A DNA stretch of 64,000 nucleotides, from positions 16,686,001 through 16,750,000 of the forward strand of contig CM069607.1 in NCBI GenBank assembly GCA_035771175.1, in the 5' to 3' direction. The translations under genes were made by a program, and so were the position numbers. Origin of the DNA: Paratinospora sagittata. Its lineage: Eukaryota; Streptophyta; Magnoliopsida; Ranunculales; Menispermaceae. The notes beneath the pieces were generated by a model. The model was given only the letters and a program-made list of their open reading frames with translations. It was not told the DNA's origin and searched no databases. This document shows, in pieces, positions 22,533-31,744 of the stretch; position 1 is the first letter of the stretch; each line of letters opens with the position of its first letter.

Positions 22533-23050
22533 ATGCAGATGTCTAAAAATAATAGCAACGGATATAGTATGCACACACGCAGTGGCCTCATTGGCAACCT
22601 GTGGGGACCCCTCCAGGATCAGAGTCAAGTCACAACTACCTTACATCACCAACTCCATCGCCACACAGACAACGATCCTTATCGCCAGAGCGTGCATGGC
22701 TTTTTCAAAACATTTTTTCCCAAAACAATCCCGTGCCCTCATCTTGGCATGACCTTTTACCAAAATTTCCAGGTGGCCGGATTTGAGCAACAACACGAAA
22801 AAACATCCCACCGCTCAACCTACCTCCCCTCAAACGATGTAACCGGCGCCCTACACCACCATCTGTTAAGCAAAGGTTTGAATCTTCTAAGGACGAATCC
22901 GACTCCATTTGCTCTCCATGTTTTCATGATGTTGAGGATTCCACCATCCACAGTGCCATTCAGGGACCATACAGGCACTACCTTGAACTAGGAAACGATA
23001 ACTCCGGCAGTGAATCTCAAGCAGATAACCATCATGACTACTTGAACTGA
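22533..23050 (+). pseudogene. Third ORF between pol and 3' LTR, unknown
   Basis: Opens MQMSKNNSNGYSMHTRSG, then the best reading shifts frame: GTPPGSESSHNYLTSPTPS, WLFQNIFSQNNPVPSSWHDL, one TGA near 22788, KQRFESSKDESDSICSP, and an acidic end reaching a TGA at 23048, just before the polypurine tract. The N-terminal half is Pro/Ser-rich, the C-terminal half acidic. About 160 residues. I do not recognise it. It could be an accessory protein or a captured sequence; a non-coding leader of the 3' LTR is the alternative. Confidence 0.4.
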
Positions 23051-23068
23051 TTTCGAGGGCGAAATTCT

Positions 23069-23084
23069 TTTAAGGGGGGTAGAG
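23069..23084 (+). other. Polypurine tract of gypsy element
   Basis: TTTTAAGGGGGGTAGAG-type tract directly before the 3' LTR start TGTAATACCC at 23085. Confidence 0.85.
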
Positions 23085-24443
23085 TGTAATACCCTAGGTT
23101 TGCACAAAAAAAAAAAATTTTTCGGGCCACCTACCCGAACGTTCAGGCGCCAAATTTTCTATATAAACAACCCTCCCCCTCCTCATTTCTCACACCAAAA
23201 TCACTACTCCTTGTGATTTTCCTTCTCTCTTTCACTCATTTTGAGTTTTTGTCTTCTCTTTTGAGACTCTCTGTGCGGTGCAACGCGGTTCTGCCCGGGG
23301 GAAGGCGCCAGTTATGAAAGAAGTTTTTATCTGAAGGTGTGGAACGAAACATAGGTTTGCGTGTCTTATAACTTTTATTAAAGTTTACATTCATTTACCG
23401 TTATGTCTACTATTCATTTATACTGCATTATTGCGTATATTGTTCGTACTGTCATACTTATGCCTGTATAATTGGAGTTCATGTATTACACTGTTGTTAT
23501 GCAGGATTAGTGGTAAATCTGGCTCAACCAGACTCAGTCTTGTCCTCAGTAACTTTAAATATTGAACGAGAGGCAGCGTGCTGCTCTAGACGATTGGTAT
23601 TTAAGTAGACCTCGTGTCTCACCTCTCAACTGGAGACTGATTTGGTTTGTTTTATTTGAAAGCTATTAGCTTATACAAGTAATACTGAATGTCCTAATCT
23701 TGCACGGCGTGATACCGACCCTGATAAGGATCACCAGACGTTGCCAAATCCTGTCTAAATGTTAAGTAAAGACCGGACCAGTTCATGCATTGGCATCATA
23801 CATAGCACCACCTAGGGACGTATGTGGTTTATGATTCATAGAATAGTTAGAAGCAATGCTCGCTATTCATTATATTTCTCTGGAGAGGGACGTACAATGA
23901 GAACCTGGCTACTCTTGGGAAGGGACATCTGTACATGAATCCAGAGCGTCGTTCCTGAGGAGGGACATACAATGAGAACCCGACTACTCCTGGGGAGGGA
24001 CATCTGTACGTGAACTCAGGCGATGTACAGTCATCAAACCAATAAGAGACGGTGTCATGCATACATACATATTGGATTGATTATGATGCTCTGATGTGTA
24101 TTTAAGATATTTGATTATGAAGCTTGCTTTATTAATTGTTATATTCACGAATTATCTTACCCACTGAGCGTGTAGCTCACCCCGTTGTTATCCAATTTTT
24201 CACAGGAGATTAGGGTGGACTAAGTGCAAGTTTTTGGGCCCACATTTTGTACCCTTTGTACTATTCATTAGGGATTTTGGGAGAATGTTCCCTTAACTAT
24301 TTCATTTACAAATATATTCTGAAATTAATGAAATCAGACTTGTACTTAATCGTGTTTCCGAGCACTCAGTTATTGTTATAATGCATTCGCGCCCCGTCCG
24401 TGAGTGTCCCGCCGGTTTAGGCGCGTCCGAGCGCGGTGTGACA
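23085..24443 (+). repeat. 3' LTR of gypsy element
   Basis: 1359 bp, same start and end as the 5' LTR. TATA at about 23158-23167 (CTATATAAAC), preceded by GAACGTTC and GGCGCC palindromes. The tandem GGGAC array is at 23880-24030. TTGCA follows at 24444-24448. Confidence 0.92.
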
Positions 24444-24448
24444 TTGCA

Positions 24449-24649
24449 TGTATTTGAAAACAACTATTTCAACACTGCACATCAGTTAAAATATTGTGGT
24501 TGGAATAGTAGTGATTATTCGTTGAAAATGGTACGCTTAAAATTGTTGAGAGTGTTTTTAGAAGATCTCCATCTATCATTTGTAATCTTGATCTATTGTT
24601 GACTTGTTAGTCAATGGGGACTGTACCATACTATTATACGACTTGTAAC
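24449..24649 (+). repeat. Forward Sirevirus-like LTR, second segment
   Basis: Reverse complement of 655-820 in the solo LTR (shared GTTGGAATAGTAGTGATTA-type block and TTGTAATCTTGAT). It joins 13623 on the left once the gypsy element is removed, and ends in GTAAC (24645-24649), the target of the next insertion. Confidence 0.75.
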
Positions 24650-24827
24650 TGTTGGTGCACCCAAGAGGGGGGTGAATTGGGTGTGATGGTCAATTTTAAA
24701 CTTTTCCAATGACTTAGTGATATGCATTGGTACATTGGAACTAAATGTACATACTAACCGTAAAGTAAAATGCATAACTTAAATCACACTAGGATTTATA
24801 GTGGTTCAGCCAAGCCTACGTCCACTA

Positions 24828-25130
24828 CCTAATCTCCCGATTAGGATTTTCTCAACCCACTAACTGATTCTCTAATGGGTGAGAACCAAATCGTTATACA
24901 TGTCCTTTTACTGGTTCAACGTGAACCTATCCTTTTACGGGCGAAGGATGAACCGTATTTCCTTTTTTCGGGATGAGAAAAAACCTATGTTCCTTTTATG
25001 GGATAAGGAAAAATTATTTTCCTTTTACGGGATAAGGAAGAACCGTTTTCTCTTTTACAGGTTAAGGACGAACCTATCCTTTTACAGGATAAGGATGAAC
25101 CGGTTTCCTACTTACAGGTGAGGATGAACC
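24828..25130 (-). repeat. Hairpin array with constant TTACGGG loop in LTR leader
   Basis: CCTAAT 24828-24833 / ATTAGG 24840-24845. TTCTC 24868 / GAGAA 24881. ATCCTT 24929-24934 / AAGGAT 24944-24949. TTCCTT 24990-24995 / AAGGAA 25005-25010. TTCCTT 25019-25024 / AAGGAA 25034-25039. ATCCTT 25076-25081 / AAGGAT 25091-25096. Loops read TTACGGGCG, TTATGGGAT, TTACGGGAT, TTACAGGAT. A:T and T:A end pairs alternate between units with pairing kept. Confidence 0.85.
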
Positions 25131-25888
25131 TTAATATGATTTCAACTCTGAAATCATTAAGTGAACTACATTCACTTGTCCTGGTTGTTTCAATCCAGAA
25201 ACACACCAGCATTACAACACAACAATAATGTTGGTTCTAACTGAGTATAACACTTTATAATTAAGCTCATGTGAATAGCATTACAAAGATGTATAAATTT
25301 GAATACGTAATGCAAAGAGACATACACTTACAGTCCTTTACCTTTCAGTGCTCGGTATTGCTTAAGTGCAGTTTTAAAAAGCGTGAATGATATGTAAGTC
25401 AGTTAAGTGCTTCTTTGAAAACATTATGATACCATTGAAAGATTGAAGTTGAAAATGCAAGACCAGTGTAAATCGAAGACACAGACAGTTTTCAAAATAG
25501 ATATAGTACATAAGCATTAAAACTTCTAGTTTAGTATTCAGTAGTTAAGACAAATACTGATATAGGTCAATATAGTACTTAAGAGATGAAATCAAGTACA
25601 ACTGTATTTCTCATGAACTAATTCTCAAATTCCTTCATCAGCATGATTGAAGTTAAGTATAAATCCAAGCTGAGAATTTGAGTAAAAACCAGTTCAAAAT
25701 AGATTTTCAAAGATAGAATATAATTGAAGCTCAATATGAAAATCTTTTGACTAAGCAAAGTATAAGTGAAGAATACTTTGAAAACTTAGAACATTTGAAA
25801 ACTTTGAAAGATTTAAACAACGACTAACATTCAAATAGTTTTTGGTACAATAAAAATTATCGGAAAGTTGTTTGATTCAAAGTGTTGG

Positions 25889-25897
25889 TATTTATAG
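25889..25897 (-). promoter_or_regulatory. TATA box of solo LTR
   Basis: CTATAAATA on the reverse strand. Upstream GC-core units begin about 270 bp away. Confidence 0.6.
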
Positions 25898-26164
25898 ACT
25901 TAGTAAATAATAGTTGTTAAATATTTGAAATTCAAATACAATGTTAACGTTTACACACAACGGCTAGAATGTTATATGAAAATGGCAACTGTAATTTTCA
26001 CTAACGATCTGGTTCTTTTCAGATCACATGAAATAGGAAAGTTTTAGAAAAACTTAATTCATGTATCAAAGAAGATCTCTAATAAATCTGAAAAGGACTC
26101 TATGCAAAGATCCGTTCTGAAATAGTAGACTTATATAGTGTACTTGTTAGAACAGTGACAGTTG

Positions 26165-26840
26165 TTGAATTAGCGTCCTGATTCCTTAATCAGCGTCCTG
26201 ACGCATAATATCAACTTTGTCGTTTTGTTCCTTCAGGGCGCTCATTACGTATAAACTTTATGCTGAATAATAAAGTGAGGGAGCTACTATCTTATAAGCG
26301 TCCTGAATTTTCTTGCGACATAAGTGACTTAACCTTGAGGGCGCTAATGCACAGTTAGCGTCCTACTTTGTCTAAAAACAGTTAAGTGCATGAGGGTGTT
26401 ACTTTCCTAGTGAGCGTCCTACCTTTTGAAACATAAAATAAAACACGAGGACGCTACTACTATGTAAGCGTCCTACCATATTTAAAACATTTGAAGAACA
26501 ATACTAAGTACACTGAAGGACAATCAGCGTCCTGAAAGTTATTAAGTTGATTCCCAAATATGAGGGCGCTCCTATCCAGGTAGCGTTCTGATAGTTTATT
26601 CAACTTATAACTATCAACGTCCTCAAAGATAAATTCTTTGAAAAACTTAAAAATCTTTCAGTAAGCTGATGCTGAGTCAGCATCCTGACACGTTCAGTGG
26701 TTGACTAACGAGAAACAGCTACTTACAAGTAAGCGTCCTGATTAATCAGTTCAATTCAACCTTGAATGTTATGAGCGTCCTAATGAATCATCAACGTCCT
26801 AACTTGTCAAGTTCAAAAGAGCGTTGCTAAATCATTAGTG
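26165..26840 (-). promoter_or_regulatory. Array of paired AGGRCGCT / AGCGTCCT units in U3
   Basis: About ten facing pairs, for example GGACGCT...AGCGTCC at about 26450-26475, and AGCGTCCTGATT / AATCAGCGTCCTGAC at 26172-26200, where CTGATT and AATCAG also pair. The outer arms are conserved; the inner bases vary but often stay complementary. The same array is in the LTR at 47770-48370. Confidence 0.65.
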
Positions 26841-27440
26841 TCTTGAAAGACTCTTTAAAAATAGTTTTTGTCTCGCGCTTAGAAATACAATGAATGCAAA
26901 TAAAAACTCAATAAATTTCAAATTAAACATAGAAAATTAAATCATTTGAAATACTGTAGAGCGTAAGATCGAAACATGCAAATATGCAAGTGATTTGTGC
27001 ATGATTTTGAAAAACGTTTAAGCAATATCGATTAGAGAAAGATATACCTTAAATACTGTGTATTTCTCGTATTTCTCATAATCTTTAAATCTAGCTCTTT
27101 ATTATGAGATCTTCAATGTGGATTTCAAGCTTGAGTTGAATATCTTGGATGTTGATCGAAAGATGTAGTCTTGAAGTTTGATCGAATCGTTCATGTGGTG
27201 TAATCTTGAATACATGATATGATCGTTAAGGTGCTTTTGATTGAAACGATCTTGAACGTCTGATATGACCTTGAGTTCCTTCATCGAATCGTTCTTTGGC
27301 TTTTTGCTTTCGTGAGGTGCTGAGATTGGTTCTTGATAAAAGCTCGTTAGCATCGAAAGAGATTTCATTTGTGATCATCAAAATATACTTCATCAAGTAT
27401 ACTTGGGGACATGCTAAGTGAGGAACTGCTTAGGTAAACA

Positions 27441-27611
27441 GTAACCACACCTGTAAGTTGGTTACAGTACGGCTTCTAGCCAAGCCCTTATGTTGGTTAG
27501 TGTGTGCGGCTTCTAGCCAAGCCCTTACGTTGGTTAGTGTATACGACTTCTAGTCATGCCCGTAAGTTGACTAGTGTGTACGGCTTCTAGTCACGCCCAT
27601 AAGTTGACTAG
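27441..27611 (+). repeat. Five-hairpin array with covarying stems in LTR leader
   Basis: GTAACCA 27441-27447 / TGGTTAC 27459-27465. CTAGCCAA 27476-27483 / TTGGTTAG 27493-27500 (one G.U). CTAGCCAA 27513-27520 / TTGGTTAG 27530-27537. CTAGTCA 27550-27556 / TGACTAG 27568-27574. CTAGTCA 27587-27593 / TGACTAG 27605-27611. Loops are CCTGTAAG, CCCTTATG, CCCTTACG, CCCGTAAG, CCCATAAG. The change CC to TC in the left arm is matched by GG to GA on the right. Confidence 0.88.
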
Positions 27612-27840
27612 CCAATAGTGGATGGGAAATCCTGATCATGGGTGGTTAGGTAGTGGAATAGGTTCAAGGGGAACCGAACCACTATAAATCGTTGTGACCA
27701 TTTATTTTTCCTGCACTTGATTATTTGGCTTGTTACCTAATGCGCATATATTCTGTTTAAATTAATTAACCGAAAGGTAACACAAAAATCCGCCAAGTCT
27801 AATTCACTCCCCCTTCTTTGACTATAATACTTAGCCAACA
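27446..27840 (+). repeat. Forward Sirevirus-like LTR, third segment (3' end)
   Basis: Continues from 24649. Hairpin array 27441-27611, then GGTTAGGTAGTGGAATAGG, CGAACCACTATAAATCG and the terminal TAATTCACTCCCCCTTCTTTG...CTTAGCCAACA. No primer binding site follows, so this is a solo or 3' LTR. Confidence 0.75.
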
Positions 27841-28526
27841 GTTCAATAAGTCAAATGTGTCAAATATTTGTTGATTGAGTGTTATTCAATGTTGGTTTGA
27901 TGATATTTGATGTTTGGTGTTGGTTGAAGTTGAAGAAAATCTCATTCGAATTCTTTGTCATTTCACCGACACGTTGGTTGGGTTAGCAGCACGCTCCTGG
28001 TGATGGCAGAAACCCAGTTGTTCCTGGGATTGGGTAGAAAAGCGTACTCTTATGGAGAGAAGCACGCTCCTTTGGTCCCATCTGGAAACATGTCCCTCAA
28101 GTTCCTCAGAGAAGCATACTCCCCAGGTGAGTAGGGCGCTATTGGCAATATCTTGCAATAAGTGTTCTTAGGTTGTCCCAGAGAAGCGCACTCCTACGGC
28201 AAGCAGTGAGCTTCTGCCTGGATCTGGGCGACACTTATATCAGGGGCTATTCACGTTTGGCATATGCTTACTCTGACTGAGATCTTTGGAGATGATTCTA
28301 TACTACAATTCGGTGTCCCTTGTTCATTTCATTTCATTTTATCTTTTATCCTTGCCCTCGCAGCGACCTCTTACTCTGTTTCAGTGTGCTCCCACCTTCT
28401 CCATCATTTCTTTGCATCTTAGGTAATTTTTCATCGTTCCTATCCATATTCTTCACTCAGTCTACTTTCTTTGTGCCCTAGATTTTCAACTTCTCATTTT
28501 CTTTGCGCAAACCCTAGATTTCTAGA
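27841..28526 (+). promoter_or_regulatory. Upstream region of accessory gene with GCGC-core repeats
   Basis: 27960-28205 contains six repeats of the form AGAAGCRCRCTCC. Pyrimidine-rich leader with TTTCATTTCATTTTATC and TTCTCATTTTCTTTGCGC follows up to the start codon. It probably corresponds to the U3 and leader of a decayed element, but LTR ends are not visible. The repeats resemble those at 57040-57290. Confidence 0.45.
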
Positions 28527-28544
28527 ATGTTACCTTGTGTCAAA

Positions 28545-29402
28545 ATGCCATCTCGCTCATCGCGAAAGAGGGCCACCTCTTTCACTCCAATGAGGGAAAG
28601 GCGAGTACGCTCTAGGCATAATCAAACGTCCACTTCAGCTTCTCCGCAAGCTTCACCTCCTTCAAACCCAAATAGTGAGACTATCTTACCTATATTTACT
28701 AAGAGGAATGTCAAAAATGGTACATATTTAGATTTTGATTTTTTTAAGAAAGCCAAGATTGACATTTACCCACTCTTTGGTCACCAAGGGTGGATTCCAT
28801 TCTTGACTTACAAGAACAAATGGTACCCCACTTCGGTCAAGATTTTCTATTCAAATCTTAGGATGCCTCCAAACTAGCAAGGCTTTATTCGTACTACCAC
28901 AATTCGAGGAAAGGACATTGATATCACACCTACAGTGTTTGAGCTCTATTTTTCCATACCAGATGTGCCTGACTATGTCCAAATAGTGCAAGATGAGGTA
29001 GTTTTCCTTGAGTATGATAAGTTGGTTGCACTTCTGATGTGCTCCAAGCGACAAGACTGGCCTCAAGGTGTTCCAAAAGACCTTAATAACTCTACCTTTC
29101 ATCCAGTTTCTCGAGTCATTCACAATATTATCTTCAATTGCATTCAACCTTGGAGAGGAAGCAGGTGTCTTGTCAAACCCATTGATTTATTCTTGACTTG
29201 GCGAGCTCTGACCAAGACAAAAGTAAATCTTTCTCACATTCTAATAGACTACTTGGTGTCCACCAAATCCACTTCTAGGAACATTCCATTTGTCATGCAT
29301 TTAACCACATTCTTTGAATCCCTTGGCATTGATCTATCCCATGAGCAGGCCTCTTTACTCACCCCTCAAGGACGTATTGGCCCTACAACTCTGATACACA
29401 TG
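28545..29402 (+). pseudogene. Retroelement accessory protein, N-terminal part (copy 3 of 4)
   Basis: Best preserved copy. Start MPSRSSRKRATSFTP at 28545 (an upstream in-frame ATG at 28527 is possible) gives an Arg/Ser-rich basic head of about 50 residues. Then come FFKKAKIDIYPLFGHQGW, VKIFYSNLRMPP, one in-frame TAG at 28875, TIRGKDIDITPTVFELYFSI, VSRVIHNIIFNCIQPW, VKPIDLFLTWRALTKTKVNL and LGIDLSHEQ. The frame is otherwise open to 29402, where a solo LTR interrupts it; it resumes at 31001. The core (FY-x-NL, RG-x-DIDI-x-P, HNII, P-x-D-x-FL) matches the copy at 4507-5184. Function unknown; nucleic-acid or capsid binding is only a guess from the basic head. Confidence 0.7.
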
Positions 29403-30995
29403 TAATTGTGAATATTTGTATCGCAAGTACATGACAATCAAGTAATAATATAGACTGACGGTGAGTCGAGTTATCGTCCATAGGGATAGTCAATTTTACT
29501 ATTAACAATGCCCAAAACTACTAAGATCTTGATTTTATCTAGGTGATCGAACTGTGATGAATTAATTGCTGAAATAGTAAATTAAACCAAATCAAACAAA
29601 ATGAAGCAAATCTAATATAAATTGGAGAAAAATCAATGGATGGATAATTCTAGGGAGATGGTTTCACTATAATTATCAATTATGAATTTTGCTAAAACAT
29701 GTGCATCACTAATTAATTCATTGATTTATAAGTCAAGAGTCCCAATTCATCCAATTCTCTCTCTTGAGTAATAAATTGAATTTATATTCCTAAAATATTA
29801 ATTTTGCTCTCCCGAGTCATAAAACCGATACATTAGAAAATTCTTTAAGATCTATGATTTTTTTAGCAACTTCAAAGGAAATTCATGGGTTTCGAATTTC
29901 AACATAAATTTTTCAAGTCATGTTTTCCCCAACCCAATTCAAAATCCCCCTCCCGGGTGATGGATTCTAAATCTAAGATCATTTAAAAATTGGCCTATGA
30001 TTTGAAAGCATTAAGATCAGATAAACACAAATAAATCAATAGAATCAATCAAATGACACTTAAAAATATCAATTCATAATATCAAAATATAGATCCATCA
30101 AATCCCTAGATGAAATGTTTAGCTCATACTCAAATCCATTAATATAAAAATGAAGATTAAAGAAGTGTTCATCATCACAAATTGAAAGAAGAATATGAAA
30201 TTAGAAACCCCCTTTTACAAGTTGATCTCCTTCTTCATGCTCCTTCTTCAATTTGCACTCTTCTTCTTCAATGGTTTCTGCTTGCTTCCTTTCTATTCTA
30301 AACCTAGCTAACTCTCTCTAATTGTCTAAAAATTAAAGATAAAATGAAAGACCCCCTTAATAAAACCCTAAAGTGAGCTTATATACAAGGAGTGAAAATA
30401 CCAAAAATAACCAATGAAAAGTGTCAAAAACACAAGAAAATCACGCGACAAAAAACCCCAACAGCGCCCAAACGCTTTCTTCTTTCTCTTTTTCTTTTGC
30501 AACCGCGCCGCGACTCCCAGAGTGCATTTTGCACTCTTTCTTGGCTTTTGGACTTAGTCAAATTTGCACACTTCTTGCACATGTTCTTGACTACTGTTGA
30601 CCATCATTTGCACCTTATTTCACCCCACTTTAAATCTCTTTATTTACCTACAAAACAAAGCATAAAAACCCAAGTAAATGATATTAGTTAATCAAGTGAT
30701 AAAAATCAAAATGCAAGTATGTATTAACATGTAAAATATGAGAATATTAATATGAAAATGCAACTAATGATTTTAGGAAAAATTCCTAAAAATCATGATT
30801 ATTTTCCTAAGCTAGCCTAAAGCATTTTATTCGTGAAAACACCTAAAATAAACCTATAAAATTCATAAAAACATCTAAATGGACCTAAAACACTATATGT
30901 GAACAATTAATGCAAAAATACCTAAAAACAAACTAAATGTACCTAAAAACCTATCAGACTAACATGTAAACAAACAACTAAAGCTCAACTTATCA
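29403..30995 (-). mobile_element. Solo LTR of the non-autonomous family (TSD ACATG/GCATG)
   Basis: On the reverse strand it starts TGATAAGTTGAGCTTTAG and ends AAATATTCACAATTA, with the final CA changed to TA. Flanks are ACATG (29398-29402) and GCATG (30996-31000). Same family as 2973-4499 and the element at 48389-56163. A TATATAAG box on the reverse strand at about 30380 follows a GC block with CGCGCCGCG at 30500-30515. The Arg-rich ORF inside is not supported. Confidence 0.82.
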
Positions 30996-31000
30996 GCATG

Positions 31001-31471
31001 CATTATATGTATTACCTCGCCAAGAGGGAGTGGATCCCTAAAAATAAGCTTCCAAAAGGCTTGAAGGATAACTCCTTTAAGAGTTCTCATACTAGAGACC
31101 CGGCTCCTATCGGTTTTGAGGCCAATGAGGCCAATCACTCGGATGCTAGAGCTCCCGAGGGTTCTCAGGTTGGTCCTCAAGATATTGATGTTCACGCCCC
31201 CCATGACGATGAGATGGGTGCCATTTTTGCTCTACCTAGCACTAATCAAATTCCAAAGCCAGCCCCATCAGTTGAGCTATTTCTTGATCGCAATGCATTC
31301 ATTCTTTCAGCACTTGCACATGCACATGCACATGCACCTGTACCTGCACCTGCATCTGCATTGGAGACCTCATCTGTCGCCTTGGAGTCTATTCTTCAGA
31401 CGATAAAAACTATCAAGACTACCCAGGCGACGATGTTTTTTGAGATCATTGCTATGCTCACGGCTATGTAG
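31001..31471 (+). pseudogene. Retroelement accessory protein, C-terminal part (copy 3 of 4)
   Basis: Continues the frame of the piece ending at 29402: YLAKREWIPKNKLPKGLKD, an Asp/Glu-rich stretch, APSVELFLDRNAFI, then a hexanucleotide run (about 31315-31355) coding alternating Ala-His and Pro-Ala, and a final helix LESILQTIKTIKTTQATMFF ending at TAG 31469. With both pieces joined the protein would be about 445 residues. Confidence 0.6.
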
Positions 31472-31699
31472 TCTTGGATGGATTCTCACGAGTTGTAACA
31501 ACCAAAACTCACACCTGACGTCATGATGACGTTTATTCCTGACTCTGGATGCTTGTGTTACGTGTTTATGTTGTGTGTTGTTTGATGTATTGTGTGTGAT
31601 AGGAGTTTACCATGAACTTTAAGAAATTTATGAATGAACCAAAGAATTCGCCTTGAGCCATGTGCATGAAAATAGGTTAGTTTGGTCGGACCCAAGAAA
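31472..31699 (+). other. 3' flank of accessory gene
   Basis: No gene. Contains TGACGTCA at 31516-31523 and a second TGACG at 31527, the form of a plant bZIP/TGA site, but with no promoter context here. Confidence 0.35.
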
Positions 31700-31718
31700 C
31701 ACTACAAAAAAATAGGTC

Positions 31719-31744
31719 TTTTGTGACACTTAAGTGTCACAAAA
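31719..31744. repeat. Perfect 26-bp palindrome next to CACTA end
   Basis: Arm TTTTGTGACACTT followed immediately by its reverse complement, 19 bases inside the terminus. It may be a subterminal transposase-binding site in head-to-head form. Confidence 0.9.

Larger units (their letters stand above)
13624..24443 (+). mobile_element. Complete Ty3/gypsy chromovirus-like element, 10.8 kb (TSD TTGCA)
   Basis: Two LTRs (13624-14999 and 23085-24443) begin TGTAATACCCTAGGTTTGC and end GGTGTGACA. TTGCA flanks the element at 13619-13623 and 24444-24448. Order: LTR, PBS, accessory ORF1, hairpin array, gag, protease, RT, RNase H, integrase, chromodomain-like tail, a third ORF, polypurine tract, LTR. The two LTRs are clearly similar but carry scattered differences, so insertion is not very recent. 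Stops and frameshifts throughout make it non-autonomous now. Confidence 0.93.
24650..27440 (-). mobile_element. Solo LTR, Sirevirus-like, 2.8 kb (TSD GTAAC)
   Basis: On the reverse strand starts TGTTTACCTAAGCAGTTCC and ends CACCCCCCTCTTGGGTGCACCAACA in readable blocks. GTAAC flanks it at 24645-24649 and 27441-27445. It is closely related to the 5' LTR at 46747-56669. TATA at 25897-25889; U3 with GCGTCCTGA/AGGGCGCT units at 26165-26840; leader hairpins at 24828-25130. No internal region. Apparent ORFs across the hairpins are repeat artefacts. Confidence 0.9.

Noticed and set aside
13624..24443. A functional gypsy element or an endogenous plant pararetrovirus
   Set aside because: Paired LTRs, integrase and a 5-bp duplication show an LTR retrotransposon. 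RT and gag are disabled, and no movement protein is seen.
24879..25121. An 80-codon forward ORF with repeated F-Y-x-x-R peptides
   Set aside because: It is the translation of the hairpin repeats in an LTR leader, on the strand opposite to LTR transcription.
27441..27611. CRISPR-like array (short repeats with spacers)
   Set aside because: Repeats are imperfect, contiguous hairpins in a plant LTR, with no cas genes and a eukaryotic context.
31516..31531. as-1-like bZIP site (TGACGTCA plus TGACG)
   Set aside because: Spacing differs by one base from the usual as-1 pair and there is no promoter nearby; probably chance.
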